A stretch of DNA of 16,100 nucleotides from Candidatus Pelagibacter sp. (lineage in GTDB: Bacteria > Pseudomonadota > Alphaproteobacteria > Pelagibacterales > Pelagibacteraceae). Under the pieces are notes generated by a model that was not told where the DNA came from, did no database searches, and was given only the letters and a program-made list of their open reading frames with translations. Within the stretch, counting starts at the first letter, position 1; every line of letters begins with the position of its first letter. The stretch spans positions 1-16,100 of the forward strand of contig JABMNQ010000125.1 in assembly GCA_013204495.1 (NCBI GenBank), written 5' to 3'. Made by a program: the position numbers and the translations under genes. Positions 1-8,979 of this stretch are shown piece after piece.

Positions 1-1355
1 AGTTAATTGTTGTTGAAAAGCCTGAAAACATAAACAAAGAAATTAATCTTCAAGATGCAATTATCTTAAACGAAGAAAATAAAGATAAAAAAATTGGTGA
101 TGAAATTTTACAACCACTACCGACGTTTGATTTTGGTAGAATTGCAGCTCAAACAGCAAAACAAGTTATTAGCTTTAATGTACGAGAAGCAGAGCGTGAA
201 AGACAATATAATGATTTTATAGATAAAAAAGATTCAATTTTAAGTGGAATTGTTAAGCGTCTAGAATTTGGAAATGTAATAGTTGATTTAGGCAGAGCAG
301 AAGCAATTATTCAAAAAAATGAAATGATTCCAAGAGAGAACATTAAAGCGGGAGATAGAGTTAAAGCCTATTGTTATGACATAAAAAGGGAAACTAGAGG
401 ACAACAAATATTTTTATCTAGAGCTCATCCAAAATTTATGGAAAAACTTTTTGTTCAAGAGGTTCCAGAAATTTATGATGGTTTAATTGAAATTAAATCA
501 TCCGCAAGAGATCCTGGAAGTAGAGCAAAAATTTGTGTTAAAGCTGTTGATACTTCATTAGACCCAGTAGGAGCTTGTGTTGGAATGAGAGGATCAAGAG
601 TTCAAGCGGTAGTTAATGAACTACTGGGAGAAAAAATTGACATCATTAATTGGTCTGAAGATCCAGCAATAGTAGTTTCAAATGCTTTATCACCCGCTGA
701 AGTTCAAAGAGTTAATGTTGATAGTGTAGCAAGGAAATTAGATGTAATTTTAACTGAAGAAAATTTAAGTAAAGCAATTGGTCGTAGAGGTCAAAACGTA
801 AGGCTCGCTACAAAATTATTAAATTATGAAATTAATATAATGACTGATGCAGAAGATTCAGAAAGAAGACAGTTAGAGTTCAAAGAAAAAACAGATAACT
901 TTGTTAAAAATTTAGAACTAGATGAAACACTGGGACAATTGCTTGTCGCAGAAGGGTTTTCTTCAATTTCAGATATTAAAGATAGTAAATCAGAAAGCCT
1001 AATGAAGATTGAGGGCATAGAGGAAGATACCGCTAAAGCTTTAATAGAAAGAGCAAAAGAGTTTCATCAGAAAGATCAGGAAGATATTACCAAAAGAATT
1101 AAAGATTTAGGATTACAAGATGATCTTATAAATCACAAAGGTTTAACACCAGGAATGCTAGTTACCTTAGGTGAAAAAAAGATTTTAAAATTAGAAGATT
1201 TTGCAGATCTTGCATCTGATGAATTAACAGGTGGTTATGATGTTATAAAAGGCAAAAGAATTAAAATTCAAGGATACCTTGAAGATTTTGCTTTATCAAA
1301 AAAAGAAGCAGACGAGCTAATTATGTCTGCGAGAAATATAATTTATAAAGATTGA
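1..1355 (+). CDS. nusA: Transcription termination/antitermination factor NusA (5' partial)
   Basis: NusA binds RNA polymerase and nascent RNA and modulates pausing, termination and antitermination. The frame is open from base 3 with no stop, so the start codon lies left of the window; the ATG at 324 is internal because the residues before it form part of the S1 domain. About 450 residues are visible, against about 500 for the family, so only a short N-terminal piece is missing. Order seen: end of the N-terminal domain (to about base 235), S1 domain (about 240-420), KH1 with GMRGSR (about 582-600), KH2 with IGRRGQNVR (about 777-805), then two helix-hairpin-helix-like acidic repeats (about 910-1065 and 1110-1345). 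The stop is 10 bases before infB, so the two are cotranscribed. The usual alphaproteobacterial ylxR gene between them is missing. Confidence 0.96.
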   Translation, partial: LIVVEKPENINKEINLQDAIILNEENKDKKIGDEILQPLPTFDFGRIAAQTAKQVISFNVREAERERQYNDFIDKKDSILSGIVKRLEFGNVIVDLGRAEAIIQKNEMIPRENIKAGDRVKAYCYDIKRETRGQQIFLSRAHPKFMEKLFVQEVPEIYDGLIEIKSSARDPGSRAKICVKAVDTSLDPVGACVGMRGSRVQAVVNELLGEKIDIINWSEDPAIVVSNALSPAEVQRVNVDSVARKLDVILTEENLSKAIGRRGQNVRLATKLLNYEINIMTDAEDSERRQLEFKEKTDNFVKNLELDETLGQLLVAEGFSSISDIKDSKSESLMKIEGIEEDTAKALIERAKEFHQKDQEDITKRIKDLGLQDDLINHKGLTPGMLVTLGEKKILKLEDFADLASDELTGGYDVIKGKRIKIQGYLEDFALSKKEADELIMSARNIIYKD

Positions 1356-1365
1356 GTAATGAAAT

Positions 1366-3579
1366 ATGGACAACAAAAAAACAAAATTAACACTTTCTGG
1401 CATAGCTAAGAAATCGATAGAGAATATAGAGCTAGCAAAAACTCAAAGTAAAAACTCAGTTGTAATTGAAAAAAAACCTAGCAAATTCGATCCTAGAGGT
1501 AACTTCAGTAGACCAGCAAGCGTGAGATCAAAACTTATAGCAAGTCCTACAGGAAGCTTTGCACCAAGAACTACTGTTGCGCCTAAACCATCTTCACCAA
1601 TAACCAATGATTATGAAAAACGTAAATTAGCTGAACAGAGAGCAACTAGAAGACTTAAAGGCGATGCAGGAGATAAGGGAAAGCCTGATGCTAAAAAAAG
1701 AGAATTAAAACTAACTGTTTCAAGAGCCTTAAGTGATGAGATTGAAGCAAGAACAAGAAGTATGGCTTCTCTTAAAAGAGCAAAGTTAAAAGAGAACAGA
1801 GTACTTACTAAAGAAGAAATTCAAGAAAGTTTAAAACCAATAAAAAGAGACGTAAATATTCCTGAAGCAATTACAGTAAGAGAGCTTGCTAACAGAATGG
1901 CTGAACAATCTAGCAACGTAATTAAACACTTATTTGGCATGGGAGTAACAGTTACTATTAACCAAACGTTAGCAGCAGATACTGCTGAATACTTAGTAAA
2001 AGAATTTGGTCATAACCCTATAAGAGAAACTAAAGCAGAAGAAATTATTCAAAAAATAAAAGATTCCAGATCTGAGAATTTAAAAAACAGACCTCCGATT
2101 GTAACTGTGATGGGTCACGTAGATCATGGTAAAACTTCGGTGTTAGATGTTTTAAGAAATGCAAATGTTGTTTCGGGAGAGTTTGGTGGAATAACTCAAC
2201 ACATTGGTGCTTATCAAATAGAACACGAATCAAATAAAATAACTTTTATAGACACTCCAGGTCACGCAGCATTTACTGAGATGAGAGCTAGAGGATCAAA
2301 ATTAACAGATGTTGTAGTATTAGTTGTTGCAGCAGATGATGGTGTTAAACCTCAAACAATAGAATCTATTAAACATGCAAAAGCTGCAAATGTTCCGATT
2401 GTTGTTGCAATAAACAAATGTGATTTACCAGATGCAGATCCACAAAAAATTAAAAATCAACTTTTAGAGTATGAGCTTATAGCTGAAGATTTATCAGGAG
2501 ACACTTTGATGGTTGAAATTTCTGCAAAAACTAAAAAGAATTTAGATAAATTGGTAGAGTCGATAGTTCTGCAGGCTGAAATTTTAGATTTAAAAACTGA
2601 TTTTGAATCTAAAGCAACGGGTATTGTGTTAGAATCAAAAATTGATGTAGGTAGAGGAGCTGTTGCAACAGTTGTGGTTACATCAGGAACAATTAAAAAA
2701 GGTGATTTTTTTGTTAGTGGGTTAAGATGGGGAAAAGTAAGAGCCTTAATTAATGATAAAGGACAAAATATTAATGAAGCACCACCATCAACACCTGTAG
2801 AAATTCTAGGGATTAATGGTGCAGCAAAATCGGGAGATGATTTTATTGTTCTAGATTCTGAAAAAGAAGCAAAAACGTTAAGTGAGAATAGAGCGGAAGA
2901 AACCAAAACTGGTGGAAATCCCCTAACCTTTGCAACGCAAGATTCTGCTTTCGCAGATAAATCTGCCGCAGAGTTAACTATTATTATAAAATCTGACGTA
3001 CATGGCTCTGCAGAAGCAATTAAGAGTGCTATCACACAAATTACTCATGATGAAGTTAAGCCTAAAATAATTTTATCTGATATTGGAATGGTAACAGAAA
3101 CTGATGTGACATTAGCAAAAGCATCCAATGCTGTTCTAATTGCATTTAATGTTAAACCAAGTAAAGAAGCAAAAAAATTAGCAGAGAATGAAAAAATTAA
3201 AATTTCCTCATATAATATTATTTATGAAGTTTTAGATTTTATTAAATTGAGAATGTCAGGACTTTTAGCTCCAGATGTTCAGGAAACAATCAAGGGTACT
3301 GCTCAAATTTTAGAGATTTTTAAAGTTTCAGGAACGGGAAAAGTTGCTGGATCTAAAGTAACAGAAGGTGAAATAGCTAATGGAGCAAAGGCTAGAGTAA
3401 TTAGAGATGGAGTAATTATCTACACTGGTAAAATTAGCACTATTTTTAGAGAAAAAGATCAAGCCAAACAGGTTAGCAATGGGCAAGAATGTGGAATAAC
3501 ACTTAAAGACTTTATCGATTTTCAAAAAAACGATATAATTGAGGCTTATAGCACGACCTCAACAGAGAGAACAGTTTAA
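1366..3579 (+). CDS. infB: Translation initiation factor IF-2
   Basis: IF-2 is the GTPase that brings initiator fMet-tRNA to the 30S subunit and promotes subunit joining. The 737-residue protein is complete. It has a basic, low-complexity N-terminal region (residues about 1-160), an IF2_N helical module (about 164-215), then the G domain. In the G domain the P-loop GHVDHGKT is at 250-257, the switch motif GGITQHIGAY follows, DTPGH is at 296-300, NKCD at 350-353 and an SAK motif comes later. Domains II, III and the C-terminal fMet-tRNA-binding beta barrel follow (KVSGTGKVAGSKV near 645 onward). No clear Shine-Dalgarno precedes the ATG, so coupling to nusA translation 10 bases upstream is likely. 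Length and motifs are normal for the family. Confidence 0.97.
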   Translation: MDNKKTKLTLSGIAKKSIENIELAKTQSKNSVVIEKKPSKFDPRGNFSRPASVRSKLIASPTGSFAPRTTVAPKPSSPITNDYEKRKLAEQRATRRLKGDAGDKGKPDAKKRELKLTVSRALSDEIEARTRSMASLKRAKLKENRVLTKEEIQESLKPIKRDVNIPEAITVRELANRMAEQSSNVIKHLFGMGVTVTINQTLAADTAEYLVKEFGHNPIRETKAEEIIQKIKDSRSENLKNRPPIVTVMGHVDHGKTSVLDVLRNANVVSGEFGGITQHIGAYQIEHESNKITFIDTPGHAAFTEMRARGSKLTDVVVLVVAADDGVKPQTIESIKHAKAANVPIVVAINKCDLPDADPQKIKNQLLEYELIAEDLSGDTLMVEISAKTKKNLDKLVESIVLQAEILDLKTDFESKATGIVLESKIDVGRGAVATVVVTSGTIKKGDFFVSGLRWGKVRALINDKGQNINEAPPSTPVEILGINGAAKSGDDFIVLDSEKEAKTLSENRAEETKTGGNPLTFATQDSAFADKSAAELTIIIKSDVHGSAEAIKSAITQITHDEVKPKIILSDIGMVTETDVTLAKASNAVLIAFNVKPSKEAKKLAENEKIKISSYNIIYEVLDFIKLRMSGLLAPDVQETIKGTAQILEIFKVSGTGKVAGSKVTEGEIANGAKARVIRDGVIIYTGKISTIFREKDQAKQVSNGQECGITLKDFIDFQKNDIIEAYSTTSTERTV

Positions 3580-3580
3580 T

Positions 3581-3949
3581 ATGGTTGATAGAATAGGAAA
3601 ACCGGTATCACAGAGACAATTACGTGTTGGAGAGATGATTAAGCAATCTTTAGGTATGATTTTTGCAAGAAATGAAGCTAAGGTGCCGAATTTAGAAACT
3701 AACACTGTAACGGTTACAGAAGTAAAAATGAGTCAAGACCTTAAGATAGCAAAAGCTTATGTTTTGCCTTTGGGTGGAAAAGATACAGAGAAAGTTATTA
3801 AAAAATTAAGAGAATATTCTTTTTTAATTAGAAAAGTTTTATCTCAAAAAATAATTATGAAATATATTCCAAAGATACTTTTTGCTAAAGACGACTCTTT
3901 TGAATACGCGGAAAAAATAGAAAACTTAATAAAACAAACAAACAAATAG
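3581..3949 (+). CDS. rbfA: 30S ribosome-binding factor RbfA
   Basis: RbfA is a small KH-fold protein that helps 16S rRNA 5'-end maturation and 30S assembly, important in cold adaptation. I start it at the ATG at 3581, giving 122 residues beginning MVDRIGKPVSQRQLRVGE; the family typically opens with a short basic segment followed by R-x-x-R-V-(A/G)-E-x-I. An in-frame ATG at 3539 would overlap infB by 41 bases and add 14 non-conserved residues, so I reject it. The central region has the expected TVTEVKMSQDLKIAKAYV strand-turn-strand and the C-terminal RKVLSQKIIMKYIPKILFAKDDSFEYAEKI. The gene starts one base after the infB stop. The next gene is rpsO rather than the commonly found truB. Confidence 0.93.
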   Translation: MVDRIGKPVSQRQLRVGEMIKQSLGMIFARNEAKVPNLETNTVTVTEVKMSQDLKIAKAYVLPLGGKDTEKVIKKLREYSFLIRKVLSQKIIMKYIPKILFAKDDSFEYAEKIENLIKQTNK

Positions 3950-3962
3950 GAAAATAAATAGT

Positions 3963-4211
3963 ATGACGAAAAAAGCAGAAGAATTAAAAATGCATGAGAA
4001 GGACACTGGTTCTTCAGGGGTACAAATTGCATTATTAACAGGAAAAATTGAAACTCTTTCAGCACACATTAAGCAATTCAAAAAAGATAAACACTCCTCG
4101 GTTGGATTGTTGAGAGCAGTAAATAGAAGAAAAAAATTGTTAGAATATTTAAAGAAAAATAAATTCGATTCTTACAAAAATGTATTAACACAATTAAATT
4201 TAAGGAAATAG
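3963..4211 (+). CDS. rpsO: 30S ribosomal protein S15 (divergent)
   Basis: S15 is a primary 16S rRNA-binding protein that organises the central domain of the 30S subunit. The 82-residue product is slightly shorter than the usual 88-89, with a shortened N-terminus. DTGS at 14-17 and VQIALLT at 20-26 mark helices 1-2, and LLRAVNRRKKLLEYL at 49-63 and the C-terminal LNLRK are typical. By alignment from memory to E. coli S15, the rRNA-contact residues T21, G22, Q27, H41, D48, S51 and Y68 are kept (here T15, G16, Q21, H35, D42, S45, Y62). The near-invariant RR of HSRRGLL is SV here (46-47), E25 is G19 and H45 is F39. AGGA overlapping the rbfA stop at 3948-3951 is the likely ribosome-binding site. 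It ends immediately before pnp. Confidence 0.93.
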   Translation: MTKKAEELKMHEKDTGSSGVQIALLTGKIETLSAHIKQFKKDKHSSVGLLRAVNRRKKLLEYLKKNKFDSYKNVLTQLNLRK

Positions 4212-6302
4212 ATGTTCAAAGTATCGAGACAAGAAGTAGAAGTTGATGGTAAAACAATAATATTAGAAACCGGAAAGATCGCAAGACAAGCTGATGGAGC
4301 AATTATTGCAACGTGTGGCGAAACAGTAGTAATCGCAACCGCAGTTGGAGCAAAAAGAGTAAATCCAGATGTAGATTATTTTCCACTGCAAGTAAGTTAC
4401 CAAGAAAAATACTATGCAGCAGGCAAAATTCCTGGTGGCTATTTTAAAAGAGAAGCAAGACCTACTGAGGCTGAAACATTAATCTCTAGATTAATTGACA
4501 GACCCATTAGACCTTTGTTTCCAGAAGAATTCAGAAATGAAGTACAAGTATTACCAACAGTACTTTCTTATGATGGTATTAATGAACCTGATGTATTAGC
4601 TATTATTGCTTGTTCAGCAGCTTTAGCAATCTCTGGAATGCCTTTTCAAGGACCAGTTGGTGCTTCAAGAGTTGGATATATAGACGGTAAGTTTATATCT
4701 AACCCAACTAAAGAAGAAATTGAACAATCAAACTTAAATCTAGTAGTTGCTGGAACTAAGGATGCAGTTTTAATGGTAGAATCTGAAACTTCAGGTTTAT
4801 CTGAAAAAATAATGTTAGATGCGGTTAAATTTGGGCATGAAAAATTTGTTCCAGTTATTGCAGCTATTGAAGCGTTAGTTAAAGATTGTGGAAAAAAACA
4901 ATGGGTTGTTGAGAAAAAAGACTTATCTGAATTAGAGAAAAAAATTTCAGACGTATTCAAGGCTGATCTAACAGCAGCATTTGCTATTAGAGATAAGCAA
5001 GAAAGATCAACTCTATTAGGTCAAATTACCAAAAAATGTAAAGAGATGTTTAAGGAAGATGAGGCTTATTCTGATTTAGATGTTTCTATGATGCTTAAAA
5101 AAGTTGAGAAGAAAATTGTTAGAACTGACATTTTAAAGAACAAGTCTAGAATAGATGGTCGTTCTTTATCCGATGTTAGACAAATTGATTGTCAAGTTGG
5201 TGTTCTACCAAGAACTCATGGTTCTGCTTTATTTACTAGAGGAGAAACACAGGCATTAGTTGTTTTAACATTAGGAACTTCTGAAGATGAGCAAAGAGTA
5301 GAAAGTCTTGATGGATTAAAGCGTAATAGATTTATGCTTCACTACAATTTTCCGCCTTTTTCTGTTGGTGAAACAGGAAGAATTGGAACTGGTAGAAGAG
5401 AAATTGGTCATGGGAAATTAGCTTGGAGAGCACTCAATTCTTCATTACCTGAACAAGAAGCATTTCCATATACTTACAGAGTTGTATCTGAAATCACAGA
5501 GTCAAATGGTTCGTCTTCAATGGCAACTGTTTGTGGAGCATCATTAGCGTTAATGGATGCGGGTGTTCCAATGAAAGCTCCTGTTGCAGGTATTGCTATG
5601 GGTTTAATTAAAGAAGGAGAGGATTTTTCAGTTCTTTCAGATATCTTAGGTGATGAAGACCACTTAGGTGATATGGACTTTAAAGTTGCTGGAACTGCAG
5701 AAGGTATCACTTCTTTACAAATGGATATTAAGATTACTGGAATAACATTTGAGATAATGGAACAAGCTTTAGCACAAGCTAAAGAAGGAAGAATTCACAT
5801 CTTAGGTGAGATGGCGAAAGCTTTATCTGGTTCTAGAGAAAGTGTTTCTAAATATACTCCTAAAATTGAAACAATTACTGTTGATAAAAAAGATATTGCA
5901 GCTGTAATCGGAAAAGGTGGAGCAACAATTAGAGAAATTGTTGAACTATCAGGAGCGAAAGTAGACGTTAAAGATACAGGTGAAGTAACTGTAGCTGCTC
6001 CAGATGAAGAATCTAGAAACAAAGCAATGGCCATGATTAAAGATATTATTGCAAAACCTGAGATGAATAAAATCTACACAGGTAAAGTAATGAAGATTAT
6101 GGAATTTGGTGCTTTTGTTAACTTCTTAGGAAAACAAGATGGTCTTGTTCACATCTCAGAACTTGCTGCTAAAAGAGTAGAAAAAGTTACTGACGTTGTA
6201 AAAGAAGGTGATGAAGTTACTGTTAAAGTAATTGGTTTTGATAGAGGTAAAGTTAAACTTTCCATGAAACAAGCAACTACTGAGACAGAAGCCAAAGCTT
6301 AA
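4212..6302 (+). CDS. pnp: Polyribonucleotide nucleotidyltransferase (PNPase)
   Basis: PNPase is a trimeric 3'-to-5' phosphorolytic exoribonuclease and a core RNA-decay enzyme. The 696 residues match the family length. The first RNase PH domain carries FKREARPTE at 78-86; an all-helical linker follows (about 240-305). The second, catalytic RNase PH domain begins near [11 protein letters not shown], with [16 protein letters not shown] and the metal-binding acidic cluster [10 protein letters not shown] at about 480-489. The KH domain has IGKGG at 566-570 and a C-terminal S1 domain spans about 621-690 ([21 protein letters not shown]). The ATG directly abuts the rpsO stop. AAGGA at 4202-4206, inside the end of rpsO, is the ribosome-binding site, so rpsO and pnp are cotranscribed and probably translationally coupled, as in many bacteria. 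Confidence 0.98.
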   Translation: MFKVSRQEVEVDGKTIILETGKIARQADGAIIATCGETVVIATAVGAKRVNPDVDYFPLQVSYQEKYYAAGKIPGGYFKREARPTEAETLISRLIDRPIRPLFPEEFRNEVQVLPTVLSYDGINEPDVLAIIACSAALAISGMPFQGPVGASRVGYIDGKFISNPTKEEIEQSNLNLVVAGTKDAVLMVESETSGLSEKIMLDAVKFGHEKFVPVIAAIEALVKDCGKKQWVVEKKDLSELEKKISDVFKADLTAAFAIRDKQERSTLLGQITKKCKEMFKEDEAYSDLDVSMMLKKVEKKIVRTDILKNKSRIDGRSLSDVRQIDCQVGVLPRTHGSALFTRGETQALVVLTLGTSEDEQRVESLDGLKRNRFMLHYNFPPFSVGETGRIGTGRREIGHGKLAWRALNSSLPEQEAFPYTYRVVSEITESNGSSSMATVCGASLALMDAGVPMKAPVAGIAMGLIKEGEDFSVLSDILGDEDHLGDMDFKVAGTAEGITSLQMDIKITGITFEIMEQALAQAKEGRIHILGEMAKALSGSRESVSKYTPKIETITVDKKDIAAVIGKGGATIREIVELSGAKVDVKDTGEVTVAAPDEESRNKAMAMIKDIIAKPEMNKIYTGKVMKIMEFGAFVNFLGKQDGLVHISELAAKRVEKVTDVVKEGDEVTVKVIGFDRGKVKLSMKQATTETEAKA

Positions 6303-6321
6303 CAATCTAAATTAAAATTCT

Positions 6322-6354
6322 AAACCCCTGGAATGTAAGTTTTGGGGGTTTTTT
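6322..6354 (+). terminator. Rho-independent terminator after pnp
   Basis: The arm AAACCCC (6322-6328) pairs with GGGGTTT (6345-6351) around a 16-base loop, and an uninterrupted T run (6349-6354) follows. It lies 20 bases after the pnp stop. It closes the nusA-pnp operon and separates it from the convergent fab operon. On the - strand the sequence after the hairpin is less T-rich, so termination of fabI from that side would be weaker. Confidence 0.8.
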
Positions 6355-6356
6355 AT

Positions 6357-6382
6357 GGGGCACCAGATAACAGAACCGCCCC
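6357..6382. repeat. Short GC-rich inverted repeat between pnp and fabI
   Basis: GGGGC (6357-6361) and GCCCC (6378-6382) can pair around a 16-base loop, in a region that is otherwise AT-rich. On the - strand it lies about 30 bases past the fabI stop and may help fabI transcripts end or stabilise their 3' ends. No T run follows it on either strand, so it is not called a terminator. Confidence 0.4.
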
Positions 6383-6410
6383 TATAAGTTTAACTAAATT
6401 TAACTATATT

Positions 6411-7196
6411 TCAGGTAATATTCTTAGGATCTGGCATTCCAACCTTGTTATATCCAGCATCTACGTAGTGAATCTCACCAGTAACACCGCCTGCAAGGTG
6501 GCTTAAAAGGTATAAAGCTGAGTTTCCAACATCCTGGATATCAACGTTTCTTTTTAAGAAAGAATGATCAGCATTCCATTTATATAAGAATTTTGCATCT
6601 CCAATAGCAGACGCTGCTAGAGTTTTAATAGGTCCTGCACTTATTGCATTTACTCTCATACCTTTAGCGCCTAAATCTCTTGCAAGATATTTAACACTTG
6701 CCTCTAATGCCGATTTACAAACACCCATCACATTATAATTTGGAATAGCTTTATTAGACTCATAAGTTAGTGTTAATAAACTTCCACCTTCTTTCATTAT
6801 CTTAGAAGCTTCTTTTGCAACTTCTGTAAATGAAAAACATGAAATTAACATGCTTCTTAAAAAATTTTCTCTAGAGGTATTTAAATATTCACCTGATAAT
6901 TCTGATTTATCAGAAAAAGCAACTGCGTGAACTACAAAATCAATTTGACCCCACTCTGATTTAATATCTTCAAAAAGTTTTATAACCTCTTCTTTATTTT
7001 CAACATCACAACTAAATGTAGCTTTTGAATTTAATTTTTCAGCTAAAGGAATTACTCTTTTCTTTAATGCATCACCTAAATAAGTGAATGCTAGTTGCGC
7101 TCCAGCTTCAGCAAGTTTTTGTGAAATACCCCAAGCTATAGATCTTTCATTGGCAACGCCCATGATTAATCCTCTTTTACCTTTCATCAAACTCAT
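6411..7196 (-). CDS. fabI: Enoyl-[acyl-carrier-protein] reductase FabI (NADH)
   Basis: FabI performs the last reductive step of each fatty-acid elongation cycle, reducing trans-2-enoyl-ACP with NAD(P)H in the cytoplasm. The 261-residue protein is a short-chain dehydrogenase-fold enzyme. It has the FabI-type cofactor motif KGKRGLIMGVANERSIAWGI near the N-terminus and catalytic Y154-x6-K161 (YNVMGVCK), with a second conserved tyrosine at 145. The C-terminal half has RVNAISAGPIKTLAASAI and GGVTGEIHYVDAGY. It is the last gene of fabA-fabB-fabI, starting 3 bases after the fabB stop. A second ATG three codons in (MKGKRGLIMG) could be the real start; the difference is trivial. FabI is the target of triclosan-type inhibitors in other bacteria. 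Confidence 0.96.
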   Translation of the reverse strand: MSLMKGKRGLIMGVANERSIAWGISQKLAEAGAQLAFTYLGDALKKRVIPLAEKLNSKATFSCDVENKEEVIKLFEDIKSEWGQIDFVVHAVAFSDKSELSGEYLNTSRENFLRSMLISCFSFTEVAKEASKIMKEGGSLLTLTYESNKAIPNYNVMGVCKSALEASVKYLARDLGAKGMRVNAISAGPIKTLAASAIGDAKFLYKWNADHSFLKRNVDIQDVGNSALYLLSHLAGGVTGEIHYVDAGYNKVGMPDPKNIT

Positions 7197-7199
7197 AAA

Positions 7200-8411
7200 T
7201 TAAACTTTCTCAAAAATTAAAGTTGCATTTGTTCCACCAAAACCAAAACTGTTAGACATCACAGAGTTTAAAGTTATTCCTGTTTCAGTTTTAGTAACGA
7301 TTGGAAATTTTTTAGCTTCGTCATCCATGTCAGTTATGTTAGCTGAAGCTGTGATGAAGCTATTTTTCATCATGATTAAACTATAAATTGCTTCATGAAC
7401 TGAAGCGGCGCCTAATGGGTGACCAGACAAAGACTTAGTAGAGCTAATTTTTGGTACTTCAGCACCAAATGCCTCTCCAACACTTCTAAGTTCTGTTATA
7501 TCTCCAACTGGAGTTGATGTTCCATGAGTATTTAGGTAATCTATTTTGTTTTTAGCTGTTGCTAAAGCCATCTTCATACATCTAACAGCACCTTCACCTG
7601 ATGGAGCTACCATATCATACCCGTCAGAAGTGGCGCCATAGCCTGTTAATTCAGCATATATGTTTGCACCTCTAGCTTTTGCATGCTCGTACTCTTCAAG
7701 CACCAAAACCCCACCACCACCTGCTATTACAAAACCATCTCTAGTTTTATCATAAGCTCTTGAAGCAGTTTCAGGTACATCATTGTATTTAGAAGATAGT
7801 GCGGTCATAGCATCAAACATTGCAGTCATAGCCCAGTGCAATTCTTCACTTCCACCAGCAAAGACAACATCCTGCTTTCCCATTTGAATTAATTCACTTG
7901 CATGACCAATACAATGTCCGCTAGTTGCACATGCAGAACTCATCGTATAGTTCACTCCTTTGATTTTAAAAGGGACAGCAAGAGTTGCAGAAGATGTGCT
8001 AGCCATAGTTCTTGGAACAATAAATGGTCCCATTAATTTTGGCGTTTTTGCTCTAGTTTTATCAACTGATAAAACCACATTTTCTATTGAAGGACCACCA
8101 GAACCCATAACGATTCCAGTTTTAAAATTACTTACCTCATTGTCTTCTAATCCAGAATCTTTGATAGCTTCTTTCATAGCAATATAATTATATGCAGATC
8201 CAGACCCCATAAATCTTATGGTTTTTCTATCAATGTGATCTTCAAGTTCTATATTTGGTTTACCGTGAATATGACTTTTCAAATTGTGTTCTTTATATTC
8301 TTCACAGAAAGATATTCCTGATTTTGAATTTAAAAGAGACTGATAAACTTCTTCCTGATTATTTCCCAAACAAGAAACAATACCTAAGCCTGTAACTACC
8401 ACTCTTCTCAT
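7200..8411 (-). CDS. fabB: Beta-ketoacyl-ACP synthase I (FabB)
   Basis: FabB is the condensing enzyme that elongates acyl-ACP with malonyl-ACP and is needed to extend the cis-3-decenoyl-ACP made by FabA. The 403 residues carry the thiolase-fold catalytic triad: C161 in [10 protein letters not shown]296 in [11 protein letters not shown] and H331 in [14 protein letters not shown]. The C-terminus has the expected [14 protein letters not shown]. Pairing with FabA identifies it as FabB rather than FabF. Its ATG overlaps the fabA stop by one base (TAATG), indicating translational coupling. fabI follows 3 bases after its stop. Confidence 0.96.
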   Translation of the reverse strand: MRRVVVTGLGIVSCLGNNQEEVYQSLLNSKSGISFCEEYKEHNLKSHIHGKPNIELEDHIDRKTIRFMGSGSAYNYIAMKEAIKDSGLEDNEVSNFKTGIVMGSGGPSIENVVLSVDKTRAKTPKLMGPFIVPRTMASTSSATLAVPFKIKGVNYTMSSACATSGHCIGHASELIQMGKQDVVFAGGSEELHWAMTAMFDAMTALSSKYNDVPETASRAYDKTRDGFVIAGGGGVLVLEEYEHAKARGANIYAELTGYGATSDGYDMVAPSGEGAVRCMKMALATAKNKIDYLNTHGTSTPVGDITELRSVGEAFGAEVPKISSTKSLSGHPLGAASVHEAIYSLIMMKNSFITASANITDMDDEAKKFPIVTKTETGITLNSVMSNSFGFGGTNATLIFEKV

Positions 8412-8911
8412 TATTTAAATAAACCCACTTTTAAACTATCTGCTGAATATATTTTTTTATCATCTGCAAAGACTAATCCATTTGCAAGTCCAACTGTTGT
8501 TCCACCTGGTGCCATAATTTTTTTTATATCAATTTCGTATCTTACATTTTTGATATTTTTTAAAACTTCACCAGTAAATTTTACAGCACTTACTCCTAAA
8601 GCCCTTCCTTTGCCTGGATTACCAAGCCAGCCAAGATAAAACCCAACTAACTGCCACATCGCGTCCAAACCAAGACAACCTGGCATAACAGGGTCTTCTT
8701 TAAAGTGACAATCAAAGAACCAAAGATTATCTTTGATGTCTAGTTCAGCCTTTAAAGATCCCTTGCCAAAGATACCGTTGTCTTCATTGATTTCTGTTAT
8801 TCTATCAAACATAAGCATGGGGGGAAGAGGTAATTTTGCATTACCATGGCCAAAAAGTTCACCATTTCCACAACTTATTAGCTCATCATATGTAAATGAG
8901 TTTTTTTTCAT
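8411..8911 (-). CDS. fabA: 3-hydroxydecanoyl-ACP dehydratase/isomerase FabA
   Basis: FabA dehydrates 3-hydroxyacyl-ACP and isomerises trans-2- to cis-3-decenoyl-ACP, the branch point to unsaturated fatty acids made without oxygen. I start it at the ATG at 8911, giving 166 residues (family about 171). The frame stays open to 9082, but that extension runs through the intergenic region into irr and encodes nothing FabA-like. The catalytic pair is H69 and D83 in [23 protein letters not shown], and the conserved [11 protein letters not shown] and [12 protein letters not shown] segments are present. It is the first gene of fabA-fabB-fabI and is divergent from irr, with only 73 bases between the two starts. 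Confidence 0.95.
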   Translation of the reverse strand: MKKNSFTYDELISCGNGELFGHGNAKLPLPPMLMFDRITEINEDNGIFGKGSLKAELDIKDNLWFFDCHFKEDPVMPGCLGLDAMWQLVGFYLGWLGNPGKGRALGVSAVKFTGEVLKNIKNVRYEIDIKKIMAPGGTTVGLANGLVFADDKKIYSADSLKVGLFK

Positions 8912-8944
8912 AAATTTCAGTTTCTTAATACTTGATTTAATAAG

Positions 8945-8950
8945 ATTATA
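8945..8950 (-). promoter_or_regulatory. Possible -10 element for fabA
   Basis: Read on the - strand this is TATAAT, about 33 bases upstream of the fabA ATG. The matching -35 region (about 8968-8973) would be a poor match and would lie inside the palindrome at 8963-8979. The AT-rich context makes chance matches common. Confidence 0.3.
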
Positions 8951-8952
8951 AT
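8947..8952 (+). promoter_or_regulatory. Possible -10 element for irr
   Basis: TATAAT lies 32 bases upstream of the irr ATG, with a weak TTAATA at 8925-8930 as possible -35. It overlaps the candidate fabA -10 on the other strand. If it is used, the palindrome at 8963-8979 would fall in the first transcribed bases, a position suited to repression. Confidence 0.35.
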
Positions 8953-8962
8953 ATAGAAATAG

Positions 8963-8979
8963 TTTAGAATCATTATAAA
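8963..8979. promoter_or_regulatory. Candidate Irr box upstream of irr
   Basis: TTTAGAATCATTATAAA is an imperfect inverted repeat, TTTAGAA-N3-TTATAAA, ending 5 bases before the irr ATG. From memory the alphaproteobacterial Irr box (iron control element) is close to TTTAGAA-N3-TTCTAAA, so one position differs. A copy in the opposite orientation, differing at one base over 20, lies before katG. It probably serves irr autoregulation and could also influence fabA, whose candidate -35 it overlaps. Nothing else here looks like an irr Shine-Dalgarno. Confidence 0.6.

Noticed and set aside
324..326. ATG as the start of nusA
   Set aside because: The upstream codons from base 3 are open and encode the expected N-terminal and S1 sequence, so the gene is cut by the window edge.
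2457..3035. 192-codon open frame on the - strand within infB
   Set aside because: It is antisense to a conserved infB region, has low-complexity Ser/Ala-rich content and no recognisable motif; a shadow frame.
3539..3580. Earlier ATG for rbfA inside infB
   Set aside because: The added residues are not conserved in RbfA and come from infB coding sequence in another frame; the ATG at 3581 fits the family and the operon spacing.
6308..6324. TTCTAAA half-site after pnp as a third Irr box
   Set aside because: The partner arm TAAATTA does not match TTTAGAA or TTTATAA, and the site lies at an operon end, overlapping the terminator arm.
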